A stretch of DNA of 30,510 nt, taken from NCBI GenBank assembly GCA_002413395.1, contig DHWX01000059.1:43282-73791 (forward strand), given 5' to 3'. Source of the DNA: Polaromonas sp. UBA5171 (GTDB taxonomy: Bacteria > Pseudomonadota > Gammaproteobacteria > Burkholderiales > Burkholderiaceae_C). This document shows, one piece after another, positions 8,305 to 15,574 of the stretch. A program made the translations under genes and the position numbers. Position 1 is the stretch's first letter; every line of letters starts with the position of its first letter. The notes beneath the pieces are model-generated. The model was given only the letters and a program-made list of their open reading frames with translations. It did no database searches and had not been told where the DNA came from.

Positions 8305-10566
8305 CTACCCAGACTGCCTTTCAGTAGCCGATTTGATCATCGGCCGGCTTAAAGTGAAATAGAAGGTGGCACCCTCGTTCAAGTTGCTTTCAGCCCAGAC
8401 ACGGCCGCCATGACGTTCAATGACGCGCTTCACGGTGGCCAGCCCGATGCCGGTTCCAGGGAAATCCCCTGGCGAATGAAGGCGTTCGAAAGTGCCAAAA
8501 AGTTTGTGTGCGAAGGCCATATCAAACCCCGCACCGTTGTCCTTGACAAAAAAGATGGTCTCACCATCGGCTCCCAACTCACTGCCAACATCTATCCGTG
8601 CCAGCGGCTTCTTGGAGGTGAATTTCCATGCGTTCGCCAGCAAGTTTTGGAAGACGGCCAACAGCAAGCGAGGATCGCCATGCGCGTTCAGACCCTCCTG
8701 AATGTGCACCTTCGCCTGGCGCTGCGGCTCCTGCTCCCGGTAGTCATTTTCGATCCGCCGGGCGATTACCGAAATGTCAACCTGCTCTGACTTGATCTGT
8801 TCGCGGGACATGTGCGCAAGGGTCAGCATGCCCTCAATCAACTCGCTCATCTGCATGACCCCAATCCCGATTCGATTCAGGTAGTGCTTGCCCTTTTCGC
8901 TGACGTTATGTCCATCGATTTTCGTCAGCAACTGACTAAATCCGGCGATGGTATTCAGAGGCGAGCGCAGGTCATGTGATACAGAATAGGAAAAAGACTC
9001 CAGCTCCTTGTTCACCGCTGCCAGCTGGGCGGTGCGCAGCTGCACCCGTTCTTCGAGTTTGCTATTGAGGCTGAGAATCTCTTCCTGTTGCCGCCTGCGC
9101 TCCGTGATGTCGCGCTCGACAGCCACCCAATGGGTGTATCTGCCAGATTCGTCGGCGATGGGCGTAATGTCGATTTCCAGCCAGAGCTCCTTGCCAGCCT
9201 TGGTGAAGTTGACAATTTCCGCGCGCACAGGTTGCCACTTTTTCATGGCCTCACCCATCCTGTCCAGCTCGGCACGCTGGGTTTTGGGTCCCCGGAGAAA
9301 CCTTGGGGTCTTTCCGATGGCTTCCTCCCGGCTATAGCCGGTCTGGCGCTCGAAGGCATCGTTCACAAAAACAATTCGCGGACCCGGCTCGTCGAAGGGC
9401 TCGAATTCCGTAATGACCACAATGTCGTTTAAGCGGGACACTGCCGTTTCCAGCAGTCGCAACTGCGCCTGTTCCGAGCGTCTCTGGGTGATGTCCTGGA
9501 AGTAAACCGCAAGCCCTGCCTCAGTGGGATAGACGTGGACATCAAACCAGGTCTTTAGCGGCAGATAAAAGGCCTCAAAGTGGGTCGTGCGTTGCTCTTC
9601 AACCGTTAGGCGATATTCCCGCTCGATATTCGTGCCTGCTGTCTCGGGAAATTCCTGCCATATGTTCTTGCCCAGAAGGTCCTGCCGGCGACGCTTGAGC
9701 ATGCGCTCTGCCGGTTCGTTCAGGAAGGTGAACTTCCAGTCCTTGTCCATCAGATAAAAGCCGTCGGTGATGCTTTCCATCGTGGTGCTGAGCTGCGTCT
9801 CCAGAGCGTGCGCGTGCGCTTCAGCTGCCTTCTGCTCCGAGATGTCCTGAAACGCACCCTGAATGCGGACAATTTTTCCAGCGGCATCACGCACCGCCTC
9901 GCCCATCGAGCGCACCCAGATGCGCCGGCCCTTGGCGGTCAACTTGGGAAGCACAAACTCGTAAGGCGTGCCGTATTGCACACAAGCCTCCACATGACTG
10001 GTGACGGTCGCCCGATCTTCTGGAAAAAAGTAGCCAATCCCCTCCTCAAGGGTCGGTTTATAACCTGTCGGTACGTCGTGAATAACGCAGTTTTCATCCG
10101 ACCAGGTGAGCGTGCGGTCCGGCAGTTCAATCGTCCATCCACCCAGGCGTGCAACCCTGCCGGCGACCCGTTGCATAGAGAGGTTTTTGTCCAGAAGCTC
10201 CGTGGCCTTTTTCAGGTCATCAATATCGGTCAAGGTACCCAGCCATTGGGTCGTCTGACCCGTTGCATCACACTGCGGAAGTGCACGGCCCAGCATCCAG
10301 CGAAAGACACCGTCTGCCCGACGCAACCGGCATTCGATCTCACAGGGCGCATCACGGCCCAAGGCCTGCTCCCAAAGCCTGGAAGTCCGCAGGCTGTCAT
10401 CGGAATGAATAAGACCGTCCCAGCCGTGGGTCAGGCTTTCCTCCATGGACAAGCCTGTGTAGTCAAACCACCGTTGATTGAACCAGGTGTACCGGCCACC
10501 CGCTTGCATCATCCAGGCGATCTGCGGCATCGCGTCTGTCAGCAGGCGAAGCTGTGCTTCGCTCAT
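8305..10566 (-). CDS. Multi-PAS sensor histidine kinase (orphan, probably cytoplasmic)
   Basis: A 753-residue kinase with no evident membrane helix or signal peptide. Four PAS/PAC units follow each other, roughly residues 5-118, 130-246, 255-363 and 370-490, each ending in a PAC-type DITE/DISE-like segment. A coiled linker (about 490-525) leads to a HisKA domain with the phosphorylated histidine in SVSHDLRSPL (H531). The HATPase domain has N-box NLLANAWKFT (641-650), KDNGAGFD (675-682) and GTGIGLAT (704-711). The HisKA type is that of phytochrome-like kinases. The fourth PAS resembles a LOV domain (NDAFERQTGYSREEAIGKTP) but has TPRFL where photoactive LOV has NCRFL, so it lacks the flavin-binding cysteine. 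No response regulator is adjacent, so its partner must be encoded elsewhere. A ribosome site (GGAGAAGG) precedes the ATG. Signal unknown. Confidence 0.88.
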   Translation of the reverse strand: MSEAQLRLLTDAMPQIAWMMQAGGRYTWFNQRWFDYTGLSMEESLTHGWDGLIHSDDSLRTSRLWEQALGRDAPCEIECRLRRADGVFRWMLGRALPQCDATGQTTQWLGTLTDIDDLKKATELLDKNLSMQRVAGRVARLGGWTIELPDRTLTWSDENCVIHDVPTGYKPTLEEGIGYFFPEDRATVTSHVEACVQYGTPYEFVLPKLTAKGRRIWVRSMGEAVRDAAGKIVRIQGAFQDISEQKAAEAHAHALETQLSTTMESITDGFYLMDKDWKFTFLNEPAERMLKRRRQDLLGKNIWQEFPETAGTNIEREYRLTVEEQRTTHFEAFYLPLKTWFDVHVYPTEAGLAVYFQDITQRRSEQAQLRLLETAVSRLNDIVVITEFEPFDEPGPRIVFVNDAFERQTGYSREEAIGKTPRFLRGPKTQRAELDRMGEAMKKWQPVRAEIVNFTKAGKELWLEIDITPIADESGRYTHWVAVERDITERRRQQEEILSLNSKLEERVQLRTAQLAAVNKELESFSYSVSHDLRSPLNTIAGFSQLLTKIDGHNVSEKGKHYLNRIGIGVMQMSELIEGMLTLAHMSREQIKSEQVDISVIARRIENDYREQEPQRQAKVHIQEGLNAHGDPRLLLAVFQNLLANAWKFTSKKPLARIDVGSELGADGETIFFVKDNGAGFDMAFAHKLFGTFERLHSPGDFPGTGIGLATVKRVIERHGGRVWAESNLNEGATFYFTLSRPMIKSATERQSG

Positions 10567-10853
10567 GCGCTGAGCCTTCTCCAGGAGCTGGCTTGTCCTG
10601 AGCGTATCAGGGTTATCAACTTTCCCGTATCACCAACAATGGTCTCATCGCTCCTGGACAAGAAAATCCTCTGGTAGGAAGCCTGCATAAGATAGCTCTT
10701 TCATGAGTCTCCCGCTGCCCCGCGCGAGAACATACCTGCACTTGCCAGACGTTCGTGGGTTCAATTGATCAACGCAACGCTCGAAGCAAGTTTAGCGCGT
10801 CGGTGTCTCAAAGCGTAATGTTTTGCGCGGACCTGTTGCGGTTTCAACAAAAT

Positions 10854-10990
10854 GACGTCAAGGTGATGACCTTTGATGTTTTTGGCACGGTGGTTGACTG
10901 GCACGGCCTGGGTGCAGGCAACTGGAACCTGCTGTGGGCTCTAGCCGATATTGCGCTGGGCGCTCTGGTGCAAGGGCCAAGAACAAAGCG
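10854..10990 (+). pseudogene. Chimeric remnant: HAD-type start joined to the tail of a pmpB copy
   Basis: Within one frame, 10854-10904 encodes DVKVMTFDVFGTVVDWH, which looks like the N-terminus of a type II haloacid dehalogenase with its nucleophilic aspartate. It runs directly into 10905-10988, encoding 28 residues of which 23 match the last 28 codons of the pmpB-like gene at 8014-8097. Both parent genes are far too incomplete to function: the HAD part keeps about 17 of some 220 residues, and the transporter part keeps only its last helix. The open frame runs on to a stop at 11034. It looks like a deletion junction in a formerly duplicated transporter region. The pmpB relationship is clear from the sequence; the HAD assignment rests on a short motif. 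Confidence 0.6.
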
Positions 10991-11036
10991 GGCAGCAGCT
11001 CCACGCGGCTTTGCCCAGATCAGACTTCAGTGGTGA

Positions 11037-11291
11037 ATTCCCCGCGTGCGGGATAGCTGCCTGCCCAAACCAACCCAAGCCACCAACAGGGTTGTGATCC
11101 TTGTCGGTCCGAATGCGGCAGGCAAAGAAACCTGCACATATCAATCAGCAGCTGCTTTCGCCGCAGGCAGTAGCGCGAGATACGCCAGTCAGATTCACAT
11201 GGTTCTCGGTGCTTATGCCGCCAGCCATGCCATCGACATGCGCGTCAAACAGTTGCGCCAATGCGTTGCGTTGTGACGATGTGATTTAGCG
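11037..11291 (+). other. Gene-poor degenerate stretch with a P-loop-like fragment
   Basis: Only short overlapping frames occur here. One, from 11046 to 11276, contains RVVILVGPNAAGKETC, which resembles a Walker A motif (compare zeta-toxin or ABC P-loops) but has E where the conserved T/S should be, and nothing recognisable follows. I regard it as a possible remnant rather than a gene. The 10567-10853 stretch upstream also shows no gene beyond the leader of the histidine kinase. Confidence 0.25.
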
Positions 11292-11924
11292 CTAATGGCT
11301 GGCCAGCACCATGGTCCAGTAAGTGCCGTAGCCATTCGGGTCGTTGGGACTGATGACGCATGCGACACCGATGTCTTGCGCGGTGACGTTCATGATATTT
11401 TCACAATGGCCCGCAGTGCTTTCCATCCATTTATCCACCACGGATTGAACATCATTTTGACCGGCGGCGATATTTTCAGCAACAAAACTCCACTGGTAGC
11501 CCTGATCGCTGACCCGTTGACTGGCGTCTTTTCCGTCTGAGCCGGTGTGTCCAAAGAAATTGTTGCTGACCATATCTTCGGAATGCACCCAGGCTGCGCT
11601 GAACAACGGACTGCTCCACTGCACGGCGGGTACAGCGGGTGCTGGCCGCCCACTGCAGGTAGCGCCTGCTGTGCGCAAGGCATTCACGCGCTGCAGGATC
11701 AGGTTCTGAAAATCCGGAATGCCACAGGTTGATGCCGCGTTGAGGTTGCTGACAAGCGCTATTGGCGATGGCGTTGGTGCGGCGAGGAGGCCGACAGAAT
11801 CCATGGGTACGGACGTTCCTACGGTGCCAGCGCTCTCACCCCCGCCACCACATGCGCCAAGCGATGCCGCCGCGATCGCTACCAAGGCCCACTGCCAAAA
11901 TTCTGTATGTATCAAATGTTGCAT
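11292..11924 (-). CDS. CAP/SCP-domain lipoprotein
   Basis: A 210-residue predicted lipoprotein. The N-terminus has a hydrophobic stretch ending in lipobox LGAC (C25) followed by a glycine linker, so it should be exported and lipid-anchored. From about residue 70 it has a bacterial CAP (cysteine-rich secretory/SCP) domain: the helix with HSEDMVSNNFFGHTG, then AENIAAGQ, the WMESTAGHCENIMN segment with the second conserved histidine, and the terminal YWTMVLAS strand. Both metal-binding histidines of the CAP cavity are present. Bacterial members are extracytoplasmic and mostly uncharacterised. It stands alone between decayed sequence and a transposon remnant. No strong ribosome site is seen, and the start is chosen because it gives a complete lipoprotein signal. 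Confidence 0.85.
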   Translation of the reverse strand: MQHLIHTEFWQWALVAIAAASLGACGGGGESAGTVGTSVPMDSVGLLAAPTPSPIALVSNLNAASTCGIPDFQNLILQRVNALRTAGATCSGRPAPAVPAVQWSSPLFSAAWVHSEDMVSNNFFGHTGSDGKDASQRVSDQGYQWSFVAENIAAGQNDVQSVVDKWMESTAGHCENIMNVTAQDIGVACVISPNDPNGYGTYWTMVLASH

Positions 11925-12070
11925 TGCAGCACGTTAACATGCCGCTTGGCATGCCGCGTTTCGAACTGTAAGCTTGATGAATGCAATGATTCAGGGTGCA
12001 ATCCCATTTGCGTCTGCGCCGCCAGACTGCAAGTTCACGCGGCACCCCCGCTTCAGTACCGGCGCTTATA

Positions 12071-12100
12071 CCATCTTGCGTTCAATGAATTAGATATTAT
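12071..12100 (+). repeat. Left terminal inverted repeat of the IS630-like element
   Basis: Starts CCATCTTGCGTTCAATGA immediately after TA and aligns with the reverse complement of 12552-12581, sharing the core GTTCAATGA and the inner TAGAT-TTAT block. Confidence 0.7.
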
Positions 12101-12129
12101 GATTATGTTCAGACTTTCAGGAGTTGAGC

Positions 12130-12213
12130 ATGAAGAATCTGATCTCTTGCGACAAACCAGCGATTGCTGCTTTGGCAGATCGGCTCAAGCGAGCCAGCAG
12201 GCACACCGAGTAG
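12130..12213 (+). pseudogene. Possible N-terminal transposase fragment of the IS630-like element
   Basis: A 27-codon frame (MKNLISCDKPAIAALADRL...) starts 29 bp inside the left repeat, where an IS630 transposase gene should begin, and stops at a TAG at 12211-12213. It is in a different frame from the C-terminal piece, which fits a deletion with frame change between about 12213 and 12234. The sequence is too short for sure assignment; position within the element is the main evidence. Confidence 0.35.
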
Positions 12214-12233
12214 CCTGATTCTGCCGTGGGTGA

Positions 12234-12581
12234 AACGCGCACACGATGTCCATGTTCTTGTCTACTGTCTCGCAACGCCACCCCGATGAGTACATCGTCA
12301 TGGTGATGGACCAAGCGGGCTGGCACATCGCCCAGGAACTTGAGGTTCCAAAGAATATGCGTCTGGTCTTGCTGCCGCCCTACAGCCCGGAGATCAACCC
12401 AGCCGAGCACATCTGGGATGCACTGCGCGAAGACTGTATCGGCAACACCGTGTTCGCCAACCTGGAGGCTGCAGATAAAGCGCTCAGCAAAGGCTTGCAA
12501 TCACTCGAATCAGACCACGAACGGATGCAGAGCCTTACCGGGTTCAAATGGATAACATCTATATCATTGAACACTAAATAG
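12234..12581 (+). pseudogene. IS630-family transposase, C-terminal fragment
   Basis: About 115 residues match the end of the DDE_3 catalytic domain: VMVMDQAGWH holds the second catalytic aspartate, and LPPYSPEINPAEHIWDALRE holds the PxxNPxExxW-like block with the catalytic glutamate, followed by the usual GNTVFANLEAADKAL and SLTGFKWI tail. The first catalytic aspartate and the whole DNA-binding part are missing. A stop codon at 12231 directly precedes the open stretch; ATG 12246 is the first available start. Not expected to be active. Confidence 0.85.
12552..12581 (-). repeat. Right terminal inverted repeat of the IS630-like element
   Basis: Its reverse complement starts CTATTTAGTGTTCAATGA and matches the left repeat at 23 of 30 positions; TA follows at 12582-12583. 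It overlaps the 3' end of the transposase fragment, including its stop codon. Confidence 0.7.
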
Positions 12582-12770
12582 TATCAGGTGAAGGCAGCGA
12601 GAACTTCAGGCACAAACCGTTCAATCGCCACGACCGCATGCGGTGACGGCGACAATGCGTCAACGTTAACAGGATGCACTTGCCGCCTTGCGGCTGTCAG
12701 GGTACGCTGTGCCAATCCGACGACACCGCTGCGCCCGCATGGGCTCGCGCGGACAACTGGCCGAAATAAC

Positions 12771-13394
12771 ATGAATCCTTCCTGGTACGAGCGCCACATC
12801 CTGCCCCCGGCCCTGGACTTTGCCTGTGGCCTGCCCATGATCAGCCGGCAACGCCAGCTGGTGGTGCCACTGGCACAGGGCCGGGTGCTGGAGGTCGGCA
12901 TTGGCACGGGGCTGAACATGCCTTGGTACGACAAGACCCGCGTGAGCAAAATCACCGGGCTGGACCCGGCCCTGCAACTGCACCCGCTGGCGCGTGAGCG
13001 CATTGCGCAAGCCGGACTTGACGTGGAGCTGCTGGACCTGTCGGCCGAACAAATTCCGCGGACCAATGCCAGCTTTGACACGGTGCTGGTCACCTACACG
13101 CTGTGCACCATTCCCGATGTGCTGGCGGCGCTGCGGGAAATGCGCCGTGTGCTGACACCGGGCGGGCGGCTGCTGTTTTGCGAGCATGGCCGCGCGCCCG
13201 ATGAATCGGTGCGACGCTGGCAAAACCGGCTGCAGCCGCTGTGGGGCCCGCTTGCGGGGGGCTGCCACCTGGGGCGCGACATTCCAGCGTTGCTGCAGGA
13301 GGCGGGTTTTCAATTGCCCGACCTGCACACCCGCTACCTGCCAGGCCCGCGACCCTTCACCTTTCACTACTGGGGTGAGGCGCTGCCGGTTTGA
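12771..13394 (+). CDS. Class I SAM-dependent methyltransferase
   Basis: A 207-residue methyltransferase of the Methyltransf_11/UbiE-like type. Motif I is VLEVGIGTGLN (39-49), an acidic residue follows in GLDPALQL, and motif post-II/III are seen as LDLSAEQIPRTNASFDTVLVTYTLCTIPD and VLTPGGRLLFCEHGRAPDE. The FCEHGRAPDE stretch resembles the phospholipid/thiol methyltransferase-like (METTL7-type) branch, but the substrate is not known. The frame is open upstream to 12588, yet family similarity begins at this ATG and the upstream part borders the transposon, so 12771 is chosen. Convergent with the DHH phosphoesterase gene, 27 bp apart. Confidence 0.85.
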   Translation: MNPSWYERHILPPALDFACGLPMISRQRQLVVPLAQGRVLEVGIGTGLNMPWYDKTRVSKITGLDPALQLHPLARERIAQAGLDVELLDLSAEQIPRTNASFDTVLVTYTLCTIPDVLAALREMRRVLTPGGRLLFCEHGRAPDESVRRWQNRLQPLWGPLAGGCHLGRDIPALLQEAGFQLPDLHTRYLPGPRPFTFHYWGEALPV

Positions 13395-13421
13395 GTCGCA
13401 GGTTGGCTTGTAGCTATTGGC

Positions 13422-14357
13422 CTACCTTTGCGCTGGCGTGACGGCCGCGTCGAATGCACCACTGAGCAACTCGGGCAAACGCCCGGTGTCCATCTTGAAG
13501 CCGCAAGCTTGCGCGTGACCGCCGCCGCCCATGCTCTCGGCCAGAGGGATGCAGTCAAAGCCAGGTTGCGAGCGCAGTCCGATCTTGATGACGCCGCCCT
13601 TGACTGCCACCCACATCAGCGCAAACGAGCCACTTTGAAGCGAAAGCAGGTTGCCCACCAGACTATGAAACACACCTGGAGCGTTGACCATCAACCCATG
13701 CTGGCCGTTAAAGACAATCGGCTGCGCGCCCTCGGCGATGTCGGCGGCGAGTTTGCTGAATTTTTCGTCCATGGCCTGGCCGCGTACCATGAAAGCGGCG
13801 AGTTGCGCTGGGCTGAACGCGGCGATCTCGGCCCAGCGGGAAAAGTCAAACGCTTCCATGTCGAGCGCCGCCAGAAAGCCTGCACTTTCGGGGTAGCGCC
13901 AGACCCAGATGTCGCGGTCTTCAATGAAACGCACCAGGTCGGGTAATGGCGTAACGGGGTGAAAAAACTCCCACGCCAGCCTGGCACCCGACTTGGACAT
14001 GTCAAAGTGGACCACACCGCAACGGCAGGCAAAACCGGTGAGCTTTTGCGCTGCGCTCTGGTGATGGTCGAGCAGTACCAGTTTGGCGGCACGCGCCTCA
14101 ATGGCACGCAGCAGTTCAGGCAAAAACGCAAAGTCGAGGAGATACACGGCGCGGCCGCCAAGCGCGGGCAGATCTTCCACCGAGCGGATGTCACCATGGT
14201 CCAGTCCCAGAAATTCGGCCTGGCCCTTGTAATAAAGCCAGGCTGCCAGCGCCGCCGCAAAGCCATCGGGGCAACTGCGACCGTGGTAGATCACCAGCGG
14301 CCGGGGATCATTTTTGTCGGGGGCAACCTGAAGTTGCAGTGGGAGAATGGTTTTCAT
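13422..14357 (-). CDS. DHH family phosphoesterase
   Basis: A 311-residue protein with the DHH/DHHA1 architecture. Metal-binding positions are visible as SCPDG (D31), YLLDF (D75), the DHH triplet at 97-99 and an acidic pair in FIEDRDIW (about 147-149). The C-terminal DHHA1 part has SMGGGGHAQACGF (GGGGH at 277-281). Relatives hydrolyse short RNA, cyclic dinucleotide products or related phosphoesters using Mn2+; which of these applies is not clear. It is shorter than RecJ and lacks its extra domains. The frame is open to 14468, but the region upstream belongs to an esterase remnant on the other strand, so the ATG at 14357 is preferred; no clear ribosome site supports either. Confidence 0.82.
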   Translation of the reverse strand: MKTILPLQLQVAPDKNDPRPLVIYHGRSCPDGFAAALAAWLYYKGQAEFLGLDHGDIRSVEDLPALGGRAVYLLDFAFLPELLRAIEARAAKLVLLDHHQSAAQKLTGFACRCGVVHFDMSKSGARLAWEFFHPVTPLPDLVRFIEDRDIWVWRYPESAGFLAALDMEAFDFSRWAEIAAFSPAQLAAFMVRGQAMDEKFSKLAADIAEGAQPIVFNGQHGLMVNAPGVFHSLVGNLLSLQSGSFALMWVAVKGGVIKIGLRSQPGFDCIPLAESMGGGGHAQACGFKMDTGRLPELLSGAFDAAVTPAQR

Positions 14358-14438
14358 GGATGCATGAATTGTCGCCTCGCAGCGTTGCGGGGCGGATAAG
14401 ATCGGCAGCCGCGTCGGCACGCTGCTTTTGGCCAGTGA

Positions 14439-14718
14439 CTGCTCCAAAACAGTCAAGCCCAAGGGCAAACCGCCGCCAGCAACACGCAGGTGATGCTGAT
14501 TGCACAGCCCAAGCCCGCGTTGCTGGCAGCAGCCACTGATTCGCTGAAGACTACCCGGTGTATGCCGAGGTAGCCATTGAAACCGGCGTGGCGCTGTTTG
14601 CCGACGGTTGGGCTTATGTGCAGTCGCGCCCGGAGCTGCGCTTGACCAGATTCATCCGAATGCGCAAGGCTATGCCCTCTTTGCCGCACGCCTGACCGAC
14701 TGGCTGCGCGGGGCATGA
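14439..14718 (+). pseudogene. SGNH/GDSL-type esterase remnant (C-terminal part, frameshifted)
   Basis: Three frames in succession carry pieces of one protein end. NTQVMLIAQPKPALLAAATD is read from 14481, then DYPVYAEVAIETGVALFADG from about 14545, then DQIHPNAQGYALFAARLTDW to the stop at 14716-14718. DxIHPN is the catalytic Asp-His block that ends the TesA-like SGNH hydrolases. At least two small indels separate the pieces and the N-terminal half with the GDS serine is absent, so no active enzyme can be made. It lies between the divergent start of the DHH gene and the RcnB-like gene. The 14719-14839 stretch after it shows no gene. Confidence 0.7.
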
Positions 14719-14839
14719 ATTTCGTGGGCTGAGACAGCGGGCCTGAGCGTTCCGGCATGATGCTGCTGTTTTTAATCGCTGGCGACGCCGCACCTGGCGA
14801 AACCGCCGCCCGGAGACGGTTTGGCGGAACAGGCCTGTC

Positions 14840-15238
14840 TTATTGGCCTAAATTGATTTGAAAAATAATGCCGCTCGTAGTACCGACCAACACATAATCG
14901 CCGCCGGTTTGAACCCAGTGGTAGCCCCGCGGAGGCGCGTTCAGATGGTGGTCGCGCCAGTCATTGACTATATAGGACCGATTGCGATACTCGCTTGGCA
15001 AACGGTTACCCTTGTAAAAATTGTGTTCGGGGCCCGCGCCGCGTCCGCCAGCGTGCGATTGTTCGGGCGGACCAGGCCTTTTTGCATTCTGATGGCCACG
15101 CGGACCTTGGTCGCCACCTCGGCCGGCGCGTTGCTGCTGGTCATTGCGATCCTGATGACCACCTTCTTGGGCAAGGGCAAGTCCACTGAAAGCCAATGTT
15201 GTGGCGGCGAGAACTGATAACAAAACATGCTTTTTCAT
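14840..15238 (-). CDS. RcnB family periplasmic protein
   Basis: A 132-residue protein with a clean Sec signal peptide (MKKHVLLSVLAATTLAFSGLALA, cut near residue 23). A low-complexity linker rich in G, Q, R and H (about 24-70) leads to the C-terminal RcnB-type domain: RSYIVNDWRDHHLNAPPRGY then HWVQTGGDYVLVGTTSGII. In E. coli RcnB helps to control nickel and cobalt with the RcnA efflux pump; proteobacterial relatives are mostly uncharacterised, and no metal exporter is seen next to this one. The histidines in the linker could bind metal, but this is inference. A good ribosome site (AAAGGAAA on the minus strand near 15245) precedes the ATG. Confidence 0.85.
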   Translation of the reverse strand: MKKHVLLSVLAATTLAFSGLALAQEGGHQDRNDQQQRAGRGGDQGPRGHQNAKRPGPPEQSHAGGRGAGPEHNFYKGNRLPSEYRNRSYIVNDWRDHHLNAPPRGYHWVQTGGDYVLVGTTSGIIFQINLGQ

Positions 15239-15574
15239 GGCATTTCCTTTGTAATGGACGAAATTTCATTGTTTCCCCATCCACGGCAGTCCGATGTAGG
15301 CCAAGGCCGCTTTACCGCGTGCGTACCTCCCTGAAACAGATATCTGCAGCCGCACCAGACGGCTCTGCCGCCAGCATGGGCTACAGACACTTTTTATGGC
15401 AATTTTTTATTCATTCCGGTATTCATGTGTCGGTTGAAAAATGCAGCCATTTCGGGCCCGTGAGCCACTTCCATCCACCGGCCACCCGCAATGCGCCGAC
15501 AATGGCAGCATTGCTTTATGACAACCACCCAATCTGTCAAAATTGACTTTGACCGATGCACCTGAGACCTGTCG
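15239..15574. other. Intergenic region between divergent rcnB-like and antiporter genes
   Basis: These 336 bp hold the two upstream regions of divergent genes and no coding sequence that I can support. TTGACT near 15543 might be a -35 box for the antiporter gene, but no convincing -10 box follows at the correct distance. No tRNA-like or riboswitch-like structure was recognised. Confidence 0.4.

Larger units (their letters stand above)
12071..12581 (+). mobile_element. Internally deleted IS630-family element, about 0.5 kb, with both ends
   Basis: The element is bounded by 30-bp imperfect inverted repeats (12071-12100 and 12552-12581; 23 of 30 positions match) and flanked on both sides by the dinucleotide TA (12069-12070 and 12582-12583), the target that IS630/Tc1-type elements duplicate. 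Inside lie a possible N-terminal transposase fragment and a clear C-terminal transposase piece. A complete IS630-type element is about 1.1 kb, so roughly 0.6 kb is missing. It cannot move by itself but could be mobilised by a related transposase. The transposase stop codon lies in the right repeat. Confidence 0.75.

Noticed and set aside
11046..11276. Small P-loop NTPase or zeta-toxin-like gene
   Set aside because: The Walker A-like GPNAAGKE lacks the essential Thr/Ser and no further motif of either family follows.
12584..12700. Possible C-terminal protein fragment on the minus strand (ending ERFVPEVLAAFT) next to the transposon
   Set aside because: It looks protein-like at its end, but I cannot connect it to a family and the frame upstream is only the shadow of the methyltransferase gene.
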